From assembly GCA_965221075.1 (NCBI GenBank), contig OZ244865.1, forward strand, positions 1,426,001-1,490,000: a stretch of 64,000 nucleotides of DNA, written 5' to 3'. The position numbers and the translations under genes were made by a program. This stretch comes from UBA2970 sp965221075. Its GTDB lineage: Bacteria > Verrucomicrobiota > Verrucomicrobiia > Limisphaerales > AAA164-E04. Below, piece after piece: positions 33,647 to 42,556 of the stretch (position 1 is the stretch's first letter; each line of letters starts with the position of its first letter). The notes under the pieces are model-generated. The model was not told the DNA's origin and searched no databases. It was given only the letters and a program-made list of their open reading frames with translations.

Positions 33647-34745
33647 GCAGGATCCCGTCCAGGGCCTGGAGGCAGCGCTCGTTCTCCTCCCGCGTGCCCA
33701 TGGTGATCCGGATCCATTCCGGCAGCCCGTTGCCCCCCATGGGCCGGACGATGATCCCCTGGCGCAGCAGCAGGTCGAAGGCCCGGCTGCCGTCCCCGGT
33801 GCGGAGCAGGACGAAGTTGGCCAGGGAAGGGAGGTAGGTCCACCGGCGCCGCCGGCAGAACGCCTCGAAGCGGCCGATCTCCCGGCGGTTGTGGCGCCTG
33901 GACCTCTCGACGTGCCCGGCGTCCCCCAGGGCCGCCAGGGCCGCTTCCTGGGCCATGGCGCTGGTGTTGAAGGGCTGGCGGAGCCTCTCCAGGGCCCCGA
34001 TCAGGGAGCGGGAGCCCAGGCCGTAGCCGATGCGCAGGCCGGCCAGGCCGTGGATCTTGGAGAAGGTGCGCAGGACCAGAAGGTTGGCCTGCGAGCCGTC
34101 GCGCACCAGCGCAAGCAGGTCGGGGGGATCCTCCAGGTATTCGCCGTAGGCCTGGTCCACCACCAGGAGGACGTCGCCGGGCGCCTCCCGGATCAGGCGC
34201 AGGAGCGCCTCGCTGCCGGCCTGGGTTCCGGTGGGGTTGTTGGGCTCGGCGATGAACAGGACCCTGGCGCCGGAGGAGAGGGACCGGAGCATGGCCTCCG
34301 TGTCGCTGGCATGGTCCCGGGCCGGCACGGCGACCACCTCCGAGCCGAAGAGCCGGGCGACCAGGCCGTAGATGGCGAAGCCGTACTGGGAGACCACCGC
34401 CTTGCGCTCCGGACCGCCCAGGAAGGCGTGGCCCGCCAGCTCGATCAGCTCGTTGGAGCCGTTGCCCAGGATCACCTGGTCCGGATCGAGATCCAGCGCC
34501 TCGGCGATCCCCCCCCGGAGGCGGCGGGCGCTTCCGTCCGGATAGCGGTGCATCGCCCCGGCGCAATGCCTCATCGCCTCGATCGCGGCGGGGGAGGGGC
34601 CCAGCGGATTCTCGTTGGAGGCCAGCTTGGCGATGCCCTCCCGGGGGATGCCCAGCCGGCGGGCGACTTCCTCCACGGGGAGGCCCGGACGGTAGACGGG
34701 CAGATCCCGGTGCCCGGGCCGGAGGCGCTGGAGCAGGGCGCTCAC
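33594..34745 (-). CDS. hisC: Histidinol-phosphate aminotransferase
   Basis: A 383-residue fold-type I PLP enzyme. It has the HisC N-terminus LASNENPLGPSPAAIEAM, AEPNNPTGT, DQAYGEY, the PLP lysine in TFSKIHGLAGLRIGYG, and VRPMGGNGLPEWIRITMGT. It converts imidazole-acetol phosphate to histidinol phosphate. The GTG start at 34745 overlaps the upstream stop by 4 bp (GTGA). Other his genes are absent. Tyrosine or phenylalanine could also be a substrate. Confidence 0.9.
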   Translation of the reverse strand: MSALLQRLRPGHRDLPVYRPGLPVEEVARRLGIPREGIAKLASNENPLGPSPAAIEAMRHCAGAMHRYPDGSARRLRGGIAEALDLDPDQVILGNGSNELIELAGHAFLGGPERKAVVSQYGFAIYGLVARLFGSEVVAVPARDHASDTEAMLRSLSSGARVLFIAEPNNPTGTQAGSEALLRLIREAPGDVLLVVDQAYGEYLEDPPDLLALVRDGSQANLLVLRTFSKIHGLAGLRIGYGLGSRSLIGALERLRQPFNTSAMAQEAALAALGDAGHVERSRRHNRREIGRFEAFCRRRRWTYLPSLANFVLLRTGDGSRAFDLLLRQGIIVRPMGGNGLPEWIRITMGTREENERCLQALDGILPTAASSRPLPLSSPPAS

Positions 34746-35851
34746 GTGATGGCCCCGATGATGCGGGAGATGTCCACGTGCTTGCGCACCAGGTCCCGGA
34801 TCAGGGTGATCTTCTCCAGATCGCCGGGCCGGGTCTTCACGATCGCCTCCTTGATCCGGGTGGAGACCTCGAAGCTGTCCTGCCTGGAGAGGAACACCGG
34901 GCAGGGCAGGCTCTCGATGCGCCGGAGCATGGCGGGGGAGGGCCGGGCGCCCTCGGCCAGGATGATCCCGGAGAGCCCCTCGGTGGTCTCCGGATCGACC
35001 TCGGCGAAGAGGGCTCTCATCAGGTCGTCCCGGTCTCCCGAGAGGATGAACAGTGCTCCGGGGCGGAGGAACCGGCGGACGCTGGCGGGGTTCATGGTCC
35101 CGATGACCAGGCCCTTTACCACGGCGTGGATCCGGGGCGACCGGTTGATCTGCTCCACCTCCAGCTCCTCGCGGATCAGATCGATGGTGGGGCTCGACAG
35201 CAGGGGCTTGTGGGGTATCGCGCCCAGCAGCCTGAGCCCCCTGCGCCGGAGGCCCTCCTGCGCCAGCTCGGAGACGTATCCGATCTTGTCCGGGATCACC
35301 TTGTTGAGGATCACCCCGATGATCGAGACCCCCTCCTTCTCGAAGAGGGCCTGGTTGAGGGCGATGTCGTCCAGGGCCCGGCCGATCCCGCCCCGGGTGA
35401 TGATCAGCACCTTGGCTCCCACCAGGTTGGCCACCCGGGCGTTGGAGAGGTCGAAGATCGAGCCCACTCCGGCGTGGCCGGTCCCCTCGCAGACCACCAG
35501 ATCCTTCTCCCAGGCCACCCGGTCGAAGGCCTGCTGGATGCGGCAGGCCAGCACCTCGTTGTGGGAGCTCCTCAGGTACTGCTTGGTGAAGTCCTGCTCC
35601 ACCGGGATGGGGTTCATCTCGTCGATGGGGCAGTTCAGGCCGTAGACCTTGTCCATCAGCACGGTGTCCTCGTCGACCATGCGGTGGCTGGCCTCCACCA
35701 GCCGCTGCCCGATCGGCTTGATGTAGCCGATGCGGGGGAAGGCGCTGCGCATGGCCGCCAGCAGGCCCACCGAGGTGGTGGTCTTGCCGTCGTTCTGGCG
35801 GGTCGCCGCGATGAACAGCCGGGGCGTGGAGGTGTTCTTGAGGATCTTCAC
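34742..35851 (-). CDS. BioD-like P-loop plus DRTGG protein (Pta N-terminal half)
   Basis: A 369-residue protein matching the N-terminal two thirds of long phosphate acetyltransferases. The P-loop region reads FIAATRQNDGKTTTSVGLLA and is BioD-like, with VVCEGTGHAGVGSIFDLSNA further on. A DRTGG domain covers about residues 215-325 (VVKGLVIGTMNPASVRRFL, LSGDRDDLM, SGIILAEGARPS). In E. coli Pta these domains precede the catalytic one and regulate it. Here they form a separate gene directly after the catalytic gene. GTG start with a GTGA overlap. Confidence 0.85.
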   Translation of the reverse strand: MKILKNTSTPRLFIAATRQNDGKTTTSVGLLAAMRSAFPRIGYIKPIGQRLVEASHRMVDEDTVLMDKVYGLNCPIDEMNPIPVEQDFTKQYLRSSHNEVLACRIQQAFDRVAWEKDLVVCEGTGHAGVGSIFDLSNARVANLVGAKVLIITRGGIGRALDDIALNQALFEKEGVSIIGVILNKVIPDKIGYVSELAQEGLRRRGLRLLGAIPHKPLLSSPTIDLIREELEVEQINRSPRIHAVVKGLVIGTMNPASVRRFLRPGALFILSGDRDDLMRALFAEVDPETTEGLSGIILAEGARPSPAMLRRIESLPCPVFLSRQDSFEVSTRIKEAIVKTRPGDLEKITLIRDLVRKHVDISRIIGAIT

Positions 35852-36933
35852 GCGCTTCCGGCGGGGGAGCCCGCCGGGCCGGGCTCGGGGGGAAGGAGGT
35901 CCCGGGATCCGCGGTAGAGATCGGGATACTTGACCGCCTGCATCCCGAGGATGGCCGCCGCCCCCAGGATGTCGTGGGCGTTGGCCACCCTCGAGACGTC
36001 GGCGGCGGGATGGTTGAGCCCCAGGAGGATCTGCCCGTAGGCGTTGGCCCGCGAGACGTAGCGGACCATCTTGCTGGCGATGTTCCCGGAGTTGAGGTCC
36101 GGGAAGATCAGGCAGTTGGCCGTCCCCGCCACCTGGCTGCGGGGGAGCTTCACCGCGGCGAAGTCGGGTATCAGCGCGGCGTCCACCTGCAGATCCCCCT
36201 CGAAGTCGGCCTTCAGATCCATCTCGGCCGCCTTCCTCCGGGCCAGCTCCACCGCCTGCTGGATGCAGGCCACCTGCCCGACCGAGGGATCCCCGTGGGT
36301 GGTGTAGGAGAGCAGGGCGACCTTGGGGTGGATCCCCGTCAGGTGGCGCGCCAGCTGGGCGGTGGAGATGGCGATCTCGGCCAGCTGCTCCCTGGTGGGG
36401 GAGGGGATCACCCCGCAGTCCCCCATGAAGAGCACCCCGTCCTCCCCGAAGCGGGAGTCCTCCAGCTCCAGCACCATGCAGCTGGAGGCCGCCTTGCGGC
36501 CGGGGGTGGTCTGGATCACCCGGAAGAAGGGGCGCAGCGCCGAGTCCGACGCCTCGCTCACGCCCGAGACGATCCCGTCGGCATGGTTGAGCGCCACCAG
36601 CAGGGAGCCGAAGTAGTTGGGAAGGACCACCGTCTCCCGGACCTTCTCCATGGAGACGCTGCGGTCCTTCCTCAGGTTGAAGAAGTGCCGGCAGAACGGC
36701 TCCAGATCGGGGCTGGTGGCGGGATTGATGATCCGGATCCCGTGCAGCGCGATCCCCAGGTCGTCGGCCAGGTTCTTGATCCGGGTGCGGTCGCCCAGGA
36801 GGATGGGGGAGCCCAGGCGCAGGAGGTAGAACTGCCGGGAGGCCTGCAGCACCCGCGGATCCTCCGCCTCGGGAAAGACGATCCGCTTGGGGGAGCGCTG
36901 CAGCCGCTCGTAGATGTTGCTAATGAAGCGCAT
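35848..36933 (-). CDS. pta: Phosphate acetyltransferase (catalytic PTA domain)
   Basis: A 361-residue PTA_PTB-family enzyme. The N-terminus FISNIYERLQRSPKRIVFPE fits short-form Pta, and NHADGIVSGVSEASDSALRP, MGDCGVIPSPTREQLAEIAI and FPDLNSGNIASKMVRY are family motifs. It exchanges acetyl between CoA and phosphate. The start at 36933 was chosen because AGGAAG lies just before it and homologues begin here. An upstream ATG at 36954 also exists. No acetate kinase gene is in the window. Confidence 0.88.
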   Translation of the reverse strand: MRFISNIYERLQRSPKRIVFPEAEDPRVLQASRQFYLLRLGSPILLGDRTRIKNLADDLGIALHGIRIINPATSPDLEPFCRHFFNLRKDRSVSMEKVRETVVLPNYFGSLLVALNHADGIVSGVSEASDSALRPFFRVIQTTPGRKAASSCMVLELEDSRFGEDGVLFMGDCGVIPSPTREQLAEIAISTAQLARHLTGIHPKVALLSYTTHGDPSVGQVACIQQAVELARRKAAEMDLKADFEGDLQVDAALIPDFAAVKLPRSQVAGTANCLIFPDLNSGNIASKMVRYVSRANAYGQILLGLNHPAADVSRVANAHDILGAAAILGMQAVKYPDLYRGSRDLLPPEPGPAGSPAGSA

Positions 36934-38131
36934 GGCTTCCTGGTTCCGCCGCACTCGGGCGGGGGCCTCCGGGGCCGCCCGCGAGGCGATGGTAGAGGCC
37001 GGCGATCCCCTCGACCATCCTCTCGACGGCGAAATCTTTCCTGACCAGATCCCGCCCGCTGCGGCCCATCCGCCGCCTCGTCCCGGGATCGCCGGCCAGC
37101 AGGAGGACCCGCTTGGCCAGGGAGGCCGTGTCCCCCTGCCGGATCAGGAAGCCGGTGCGTCCGTCCAGGCACACCTCCCGGGCCCCGTCCGCGTCCATGG
37201 CCACGACCGGCCTGGCCGCGGCCAGCGCCTGGGGGAGGGAGCGGGGTAGCCCCTCCCGTGCCGAGAGATGCACCAGGACGTCCATGATCCCCACCAGTCC
37301 GGGCACCCGGTCCGGCGGGACCAGTCCGGCGAGGACGAAGCGGCCGGAGAGGTTCCGCTCCTCGATCATGGCCTGGAGGGCGGGCCGGAGCGGACCGTCC
37401 CCGACCAGCAGGAAGCGGGCGCGGGGGCAGGCCTCGAGGATCGGCCCGGCGGCCTCGATCAGGTCCCTGTGGCCCTTGAGCGGCGCCATCCGGGCCACCT
37501 TGCCAATCACCAGATCGCCGGGCTCGATGCCCAGCTGCCGGCGGAGGGAGGGATCGTTGCCGGCCCGGAGGAACGGGGCGATGTCGAAGCCGCTGCGTAT
37601 GGTGGTGTACATGCCCTCCTTCCCGATCCCGTGGTCCAGGTACTGGCGGCACATGGCGTGCGCCACGCCGACGAAGTGGGTGGTGCAGAGGGCGGCCAGT
37701 CGCTCGGCGCCGCCGAAGAGGGCGTTGCCCAGAGCCCCCTGGAAGGGGCCGAAGGAGGGGCCGTGGATGGTGTGGACGATGCAGGGGACCCGGGCCGCCC
37801 GGGCCGCCAGCCTTCCCAGCACCCCGGCCTTGCCGCTGTGGGTGTGGACGATCCGGGGCCGGCGCCTGGCGAAGTGGCGGAAGAGGGCCAGGAAGGCGCG
37901 CAGGTCCCTAGGGGGAGAGACCGGGCGGACCAGGTCGGCGATCACGGTCAGAAGGCCCGGGCGCGACTCGACCCGGGACTGCAGGCTGCCCTCGGCATGG
38001 CCTCCCGGGGTAGGGCCGCTGACCAGCTCCACCTCGAAGGAGGGATCCCCGGCCAGTCCCAGGACCGTGTCCACCGTGTTCTCCTGCGCCCCCCCCACGA
38101 TGAGGCGGGTGATCACATGGCAGACTCTCAT
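36920..38131 (-). CDS. GT4-family glycosyltransferase
   Basis: A 403-residue GT-B glycosyltransferase. The donor-domain loop GGAQENTVDTVLGL follows the start RVCHVITRLIV, with HTHSGKAGVLGRLAARAARV in the N-lobe and LLVGDGPLRPALQAMIEE and SAREGLPRSLPQALAAARPV in the C-lobe. Likely builds polysaccharide or lipopolysaccharide at the cytoplasmic face. It overlaps pta by 14 bp and follows the DUF2723 gene with a 9-bp gap, so it belongs to one operon. The sugar is not predictable. Confidence 0.88.
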   Translation of the reverse strand: MRVCHVITRLIVGGAQENTVDTVLGLAGDPSFEVELVSGPTPGGHAEGSLQSRVESRPGLLTVIADLVRPVSPPRDLRAFLALFRHFARRRPRIVHTHSGKAGVLGRLAARAARVPCIVHTIHGPSFGPFQGALGNALFGGAERLAALCTTHFVGVAHAMCRQYLDHGIGKEGMYTTIRSGFDIAPFLRAGNDPSLRRQLGIEPGDLVIGKVARMAPLKGHRDLIEAAGPILEACPRARFLLVGDGPLRPALQAMIEERNLSGRFVLAGLVPPDRVPGLVGIMDVLVHLSAREGLPRSLPQALAAARPVVAMDADGAREVCLDGRTGFLIRQGDTASLAKRVLLLAGDPGTRRRMGRSGRDLVRKDFAVERMVEGIAGLYHRLAGGPGGPRPSAAEPGSHALH

Positions 38132-38140
38132 TCGGGGTCC

Positions 38141-41020
38141 CTATTCCCCGGGGCTCGCCAGGGACTGGAGGGACTCCTCGACCATCTGGTATTCCTTGGT
38201 GCCGGGAGCGGCCCTGTCCAGGAACCGCTGGTAGTAGCCGATGGCTTCCTCGGCGTTGCCGGCCTCCTCCTCGATCTGGCCCAGGCCGAAGAGGACCAGG
38301 GGCAGGCCGGACTGGATCCCGTCCGCCTTCAGGTAGTCCTTCCGGGCCTCCTCGAGCCTCCCCCCCTTCCGGTGTGCGATGGCCTGGTTGAGCAGGGCCT
38401 GGAGGTTTCCGGGATCCTCCTCCAGGAGGGAGCCGGTGACCTCCACCGCCTCGTCGAATAGATCCATCTGGATGAGCACCACCGCCTTGCTGAGCAGCAG
38501 GGCCGGGTTGCCGGGATCTCCGGCCAGCAGCTCCTCCAGGATGGACATCGCCTCCTGGTTGTTCCCCAGGATCAGGTGGAGATTGTGGAGGTTCATCTTC
38601 AGGCGCAGGTTGCCGGGATCCCGCTCCAGGGCCGATTCGAGGACATCCTGGGCCTTCCCGAACGAGGGGGACTCCTGCCTGCCGGCGATGTCGAACAGGG
38701 CGCGCGCCTCCCAGATCGCCAGGTCGGTTTCCAGGGCGGGATCCAGATCCAGGCGCCGATCCGGGTCCGGCTGGCGGATCAGGCCGATCTGCTCCAGGAC
38801 CAGCTCCGGAAGGCCGGCCACCAGGTTCTCCTCGACCGAGCGCTTCAGGCTCTGGATTCCGGAGGCGGGATCGAGCTGGAAGGCGCGGTGGTAGTGCCGG
38901 GCGGCCTGGCGGGGCGAGCGCATCGGGTTGTTGCCGGAGAGGGCGTCGGCCAGAAGCGCGTTGATCTGGGCGGTGTCCGCCGGTCCGTGGATCTGCAGGA
39001 GCCTGTCGATGCTCCCGAGGTACTGCTTCCTGAACACGGTGCTCTCGCTGCCGGTCATCTCGGAGGGCTTCCCCTCCTCGCCCCGCAGGAGGCGGTTCTG
39101 CCTCTGGTTCAGCTCGGCGCTCAGGTTGACGGGATTCCATTCCAGGGCGCCCTCGAAGGCCTCCCCGGCCTCCTCCGTCCTCCCTTCCCTCTGCAGGATC
39201 ACGCCCCAGTGGTTGAGCTCCCGGGAGATCCACGTGCTCAGGCGGAGGCCGGTCCGGTTCCTCCGGATCTCCGCGGGAGCCTCCGGCCAAAGCCCCGATC
39301 CCATCTCCTCCCAGAACTGGAGGTTGGCGCCGATCCGCTCCTGGCCGAGGGAAGGGGGATCGTCCCCCCCCCCGGAGTCATGGCGGACCAGACGGGTCAC
39401 CAGCCCCCTCTGCTCGCGGTCGAACAGCTCGAAGTAGTAGCCGAAGCTGTAGTTGAGGTAGCAGAGGGGGATCCCCTCCTGGTCGAGCGCCGATAGGACC
39501 TCCCGGAGCGTCTGGATGTTGAGCGGATCGGGCATCCGTCCGGCCAGCTCGGGGAAGGAGCCCGTGATCTCCTGCAGCAGATGCTGCCGGTAGCTGGCGT
39601 TGCCCATCAGGGCGGTGATCACGAAGGCGTGGGGCTGCTCCTTCCCCAGCTGCGCCATGGAGGAGCGGGCGAACAGCTCCAGATCGGGATGGTCGGAGAG
39701 GACCAGCGCCCTCTCCTGCGGCATCTCCTGCAGCAGCATCTTTCCGAAGGACGCGATGGCGGCGCCGTTGCTCCAGCGGATCTGGGGCAGGTTCCGGTAG
39801 ATCAGCCCCAGGGCGGCCGAGGCCGCTAGGATCGCCATGGCGCAGGCCGCCAGCCGCGGAGGGAGCCGGAGCCTGCGCCGCGACGGGCGCAGGGGCGGCC
39901 GGGCCGGGGTCCGTCCGAACACCGCCAGGGCGTAGCCGGAGTAGTGGCCGATGGCCAGGGCGATCAGGTAGTAGAAGGTGATGAAGCTGCCGGGCAGCTG
40001 CCGCTCGTGGGAGATGTGCCTGGGGCTGACCAGGGGGTCGAAGGCGACCCAGACGCAGATGCCCAGGAAGAGCAGGTGCATGGCGCGGATCATGAAGGTG
40101 ACCAGCGACTGCCCCATGTTGCCCATCTCCCCCATGGACTGGGGAAAGCGGATCCCCATGACCAGGACCGGAAGGATGGGGACCAGGGAGAGGATCACCA
40201 CCGAGCGTGGGTAGGAGAGGAGCAGGTTCTTCTGGTTCCCGATCTGGAGCTTGACTAGCTCCAGGAAGGCGGACCAGTCCGCCTGGCCCTGGATCAGGAT
40301 GGCCAGGGGCAGCAGGAGGTAGAGAGCCAGGCCGATCGAGCCCCAGCCGGCCATGCGCAGCAGGAAGGCGGGCCGGAAGGCGGGCAGCCCCTTGATCCAG
40401 ACCAGGGAGGCCAGGAGCAGGGGGAGGAATCCGTAGAAGGCCCAGTCGGTGGGCAGCCCGATCCCGTAGATCAGCGCCATGCGGAAGAGCAGCCGGTTGT
40501 CCCTCCGGATCCTGAACTCCAGCAGGCAGCGGATCACCACGGAGAAGAGGAGCAGGGAGAGCATGTCGCCGGTCATCGAGGTGGCGCTCTCCCAGAAGGT
40601 CAGCTGCAGTCCGCAGGCCAGGCAGGCCGTCACGGGGGGGATCCAGGCCGTCCCCGCCTCCTTCAGGACGCTCTCGAATCCCCCTTCCCGGCGCCGCCCC
40701 TCCCGGGGCGGCTCCTGGGGAATGAGCGCCACCGAGCGGGCCAGCTGGTAGAGGGCCATGGACGCCAGCAGGGCGCTCAGGGCGTTCAGCGCCACCGGTA
40801 TGGCGCCGACGGGAAGGAGCCGGAACGGAAGCAGCAGGAGGAACAGGAGGGGATTCTCGGTCTGGGGGGACCAGTCCCAGCCGGTGGCCTTGGCCACCAC
40901 CGGAAGGCTCTCCCAGGTCACCCACCAGTTGAGGGTGGCCAGGTAGAGGACGAGGAACGCCGCCGCCAGGATCCAGGCCAGACGGTGCGGACTTCTCGGA
41001 TCGGTCTTCTCGTCTGTCAT
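38141..41020 (-). CDS. DUF2723-like multi-TM protein with C-terminal TPRs
   Basis: A 959-residue membrane protein. The first half has about ten membrane segments, beginning LAWILAAAFLVLYLATLNWW and NPLLFLLLLPFRLLPVGAIP, a GT-C-like pattern like DUF2723 proteins (protein O-mannosylation or lipid-linked sugar users). A soluble region of about 230 residues follows. The last 300 residues are TPRs (ESALERDPGNLRLKMNLHNL, LLSKAVVLIQMDLFDEAVEV, EAIGYYQRFLDRAAPGTKEY). The start at 41020 was chosen at the first strong N-terminus, and an in-frame ATG lies 30 bases upstream. Confidence 0.75.
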   Translation of the reverse strand: MTDEKTDPRSPHRLAWILAAAFLVLYLATLNWWVTWESLPVVAKATGWDWSPQTENPLLFLLLLPFRLLPVGAIPVALNALSALLASMALYQLARSVALIPQEPPREGRRREGGFESVLKEAGTAWIPPVTACLACGLQLTFWESATSMTGDMLSLLLFSVVIRCLLEFRIRRDNRLLFRMALIYGIGLPTDWAFYGFLPLLLASLVWIKGLPAFRPAFLLRMAGWGSIGLALYLLLPLAILIQGQADWSAFLELVKLQIGNQKNLLLSYPRSVVILSLVPILPVLVMGIRFPQSMGEMGNMGQSLVTFMIRAMHLLFLGICVWVAFDPLVSPRHISHERQLPGSFITFYYLIALAIGHYSGYALAVFGRTPARPPLRPSRRRLRLPPRLAACAMAILAASAALGLIYRNLPQIRWSNGAAIASFGKMLLQEMPQERALVLSDHPDLELFARSSMAQLGKEQPHAFVITALMGNASYRQHLLQEITGSFPELAGRMPDPLNIQTLREVLSALDQEGIPLCYLNYSFGYYFELFDREQRGLVTRLVRHDSGGGDDPPSLGQERIGANLQFWEEMGSGLWPEAPAEIRRNRTGLRLSTWISRELNHWGVILQREGRTEEAGEAFEGALEWNPVNLSAELNQRQNRLLRGEEGKPSEMTGSESTVFRKQYLGSIDRLLQIHGPADTAQINALLADALSGNNPMRSPRQAARHYHRAFQLDPASGIQSLKRSVEENLVAGLPELVLEQIGLIRQPDPDRRLDLDPALETDLAIWEARALFDIAGRQESPSFGKAQDVLESALERDPGNLRLKMNLHNLHLILGNNQEAMSILEELLAGDPGNPALLLSKAVVLIQMDLFDEAVEVTGSLLEEDPGNLQALLNQAIAHRKGGRLEEARKDYLKADGIQSGLPLVLFGLGQIEEEAGNAEEAIGYYQRFLDRAAPGTKEYQMVEESLQSLASPGE

Positions 41021-41149
41021 GGCCCCCGGTGGGGCCAGATAAGAAACCATCCGCCCGCCATTGACAAGAATTCTCGCCGTCGCGGGCCGCCGGACGGCGG
41101 CCCGCGGGACGGTTGCCCGTCGCCGCCCGGACCGGCTATCCTCGGGGCC

Positions 41150-42556
41150 ATGTCCGGAGCTTCCGTCGTTCGGATTGCGGCCCTGCTGCCCTTCCTCGGG
41201 CCTCCCCTGGCGGGCGGGGACTGGCCCCGCCTCCTGGGTCCGGGCGGCGACGGCCGCAGCGAGGAGACGGAGCTGGCGAAGAGCCTCGAGGGCATGGAGG
41301 AGCGCCTCCTCTGGAGCCGGCCGGTGGGGACCGGCTACAGCGCGCCCTCGATCCTGGGGGGGATCCTGGTGCTGCACCACCGGGAGGGTTCCCGGGAGGT
41401 GGTCGAGGCGATGGAGGCCGGCAGCGGAGCCACCCTCTGGAAGCACGGTTACGCCAGCCGGTTCGTCGATCCCTTCGGCTACAACAACGGCCCGCGCTCG
41501 ACCCCCTTCCTGGGGGGCGGCCGCTGCTACGCCTTCGGCGCCGAGGGGAGGCTCCTCTGCCTGGAGCTGGAGACCGGACGGCTGGTCTGGACCCGCGACA
41601 CTGCCTCCGACTACCGGATTCCCCAGGCCTTCTTCGGGGTGGGATCGAGCCCCCTGCTGGTGGGCCACCGGCTGATGGTGATGGTGGGGGGGCAGCCCGG
41701 CGCCGGCATGGTCGCCTTCCACGCCGGCACCGGGGAGGCGCTCTGGGAGAGCGTGGGGCGCGACAGCTGGCAGGGGCTGCCCAAGCGCGGCTGGAGGGGG
41801 GAGCCCAGGGTGGAGTGGAGGGAGCATGCCAAGCAGGCCAGCTACGCCACCCCGGCGCTGGCCCGCATCGGGGGCCGGGACTCCCTGCTCTGCCTGATGC
41901 GCCAGGGACTGGTATCCCTGGCCCCCGAGACCGGGGAGGTCCGCTTCAGCTACTGGTTCCGATCTCCGGTGGACGAGTCGGTCAACGCCATGAACCCGGT
42001 GGTGGAGGACGGCCGCATCCTGCTCTCCTCGGCCTACTACGGCTACGGATCGGTGCTGCTGGAGGCGGACGGGGAGGGGGGCGGCGAGGTGAGCGAGGTC
42101 TGGCGGAACCGGGCGCTGGAGATGCACTGGGCCACCCCCATCCTCCACCAGGGCCACCTCTACGCCATCAGCGGGCGCCGCGAGTCCGACGCCAGCTTCC
42201 GCTGCGTGGAGTGGGACACCGGCAGGCTCCTCTGGGAGAGGGACGAGAGCTGGCGCCGCTTCGGCGGCAGCGACGATCCGGCCTACGGGCGCGGCTCGAT
42301 GATCCTGGCAGACGACAAGCTGGTGGTCCTGGGGGAGGCGGGGCTGCTGGGCCTGTTCCGTCCCCGGCCGGACCGGCCCCGGGAGCTGTCCCGCTACCAG
42401 GTGCCGGGTCTGGAGTACCCTTGCTGGACCGCGCCGGTCCTGTCGGAGCGCAGGCTCTACCTGCGCAGCGAGGACAGGCTGGTCTGCTACGATCTGTCCG
42501 CCGGGCCCCCGGGCCGGTCCTCAGGCGACCGAGGGGCGGGCCCGGATGCTCAGTAG
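41150..42556 (+). CDS. Secreted PQQ-like beta-propeller protein
   Basis: A 468-residue protein with a signal peptide (MSGASVVRIAALLPFLGPPL). Repeated propeller blades carry the pattern EAGSGATLWKHGY, ELETGRLVWTRDT, HAGTGEALWESVG and EWDTGRLLWERDE, typical of PQQ-like repeat proteins. Catalytic PQQ-enzyme residues are not evident, so it is probably a structural or binding protein in the periplasm. Its 3' end overlaps the convergent ABC ATPase by 36 bp. Confidence 0.87.
   Translation: MSGASVVRIAALLPFLGPPLAGGDWPRLLGPGGDGRSEETELAKSLEGMEERLLWSRPVGTGYSAPSILGGILVLHHREGSREVVEAMEAGSGATLWKHGYASRFVDPFGYNNGPRSTPFLGGGRCYAFGAEGRLLCLELETGRLVWTRDTASDYRIPQAFFGVGSSPLLVGHRLMVMVGGQPGAGMVAFHAGTGEALWESVGRDSWQGLPKRGWRGEPRVEWREHAKQASYATPALARIGGRDSLLCLMRQGLVSLAPETGEVRFSYWFRSPVDESVNAMNPVVEDGRILLSSAYYGYGSVLLEADGEGGGEVSEVWRNRALEMHWATPILHQGHLYAISGRRESDASFRCVEWDTGRLLWERDESWRRFGGSDDPAYGRGSMILADDKLVVLGEAGLLGLFRPRPDRPRELSRYQVPGLEYPCWTAPVLSERRLYLRSEDRLVCYDLSAGPPGRSSGDRGAGPDAQ

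Noticed and set aside
38141..42157. Very long open frame extending upstream of the DUF2723 gene, antisense to the PQQ gene
   Set aside because: The upstream part has no protein likeness and opposes the PQQ-like gene, which has clear propeller repeats. The true start is near 41020.
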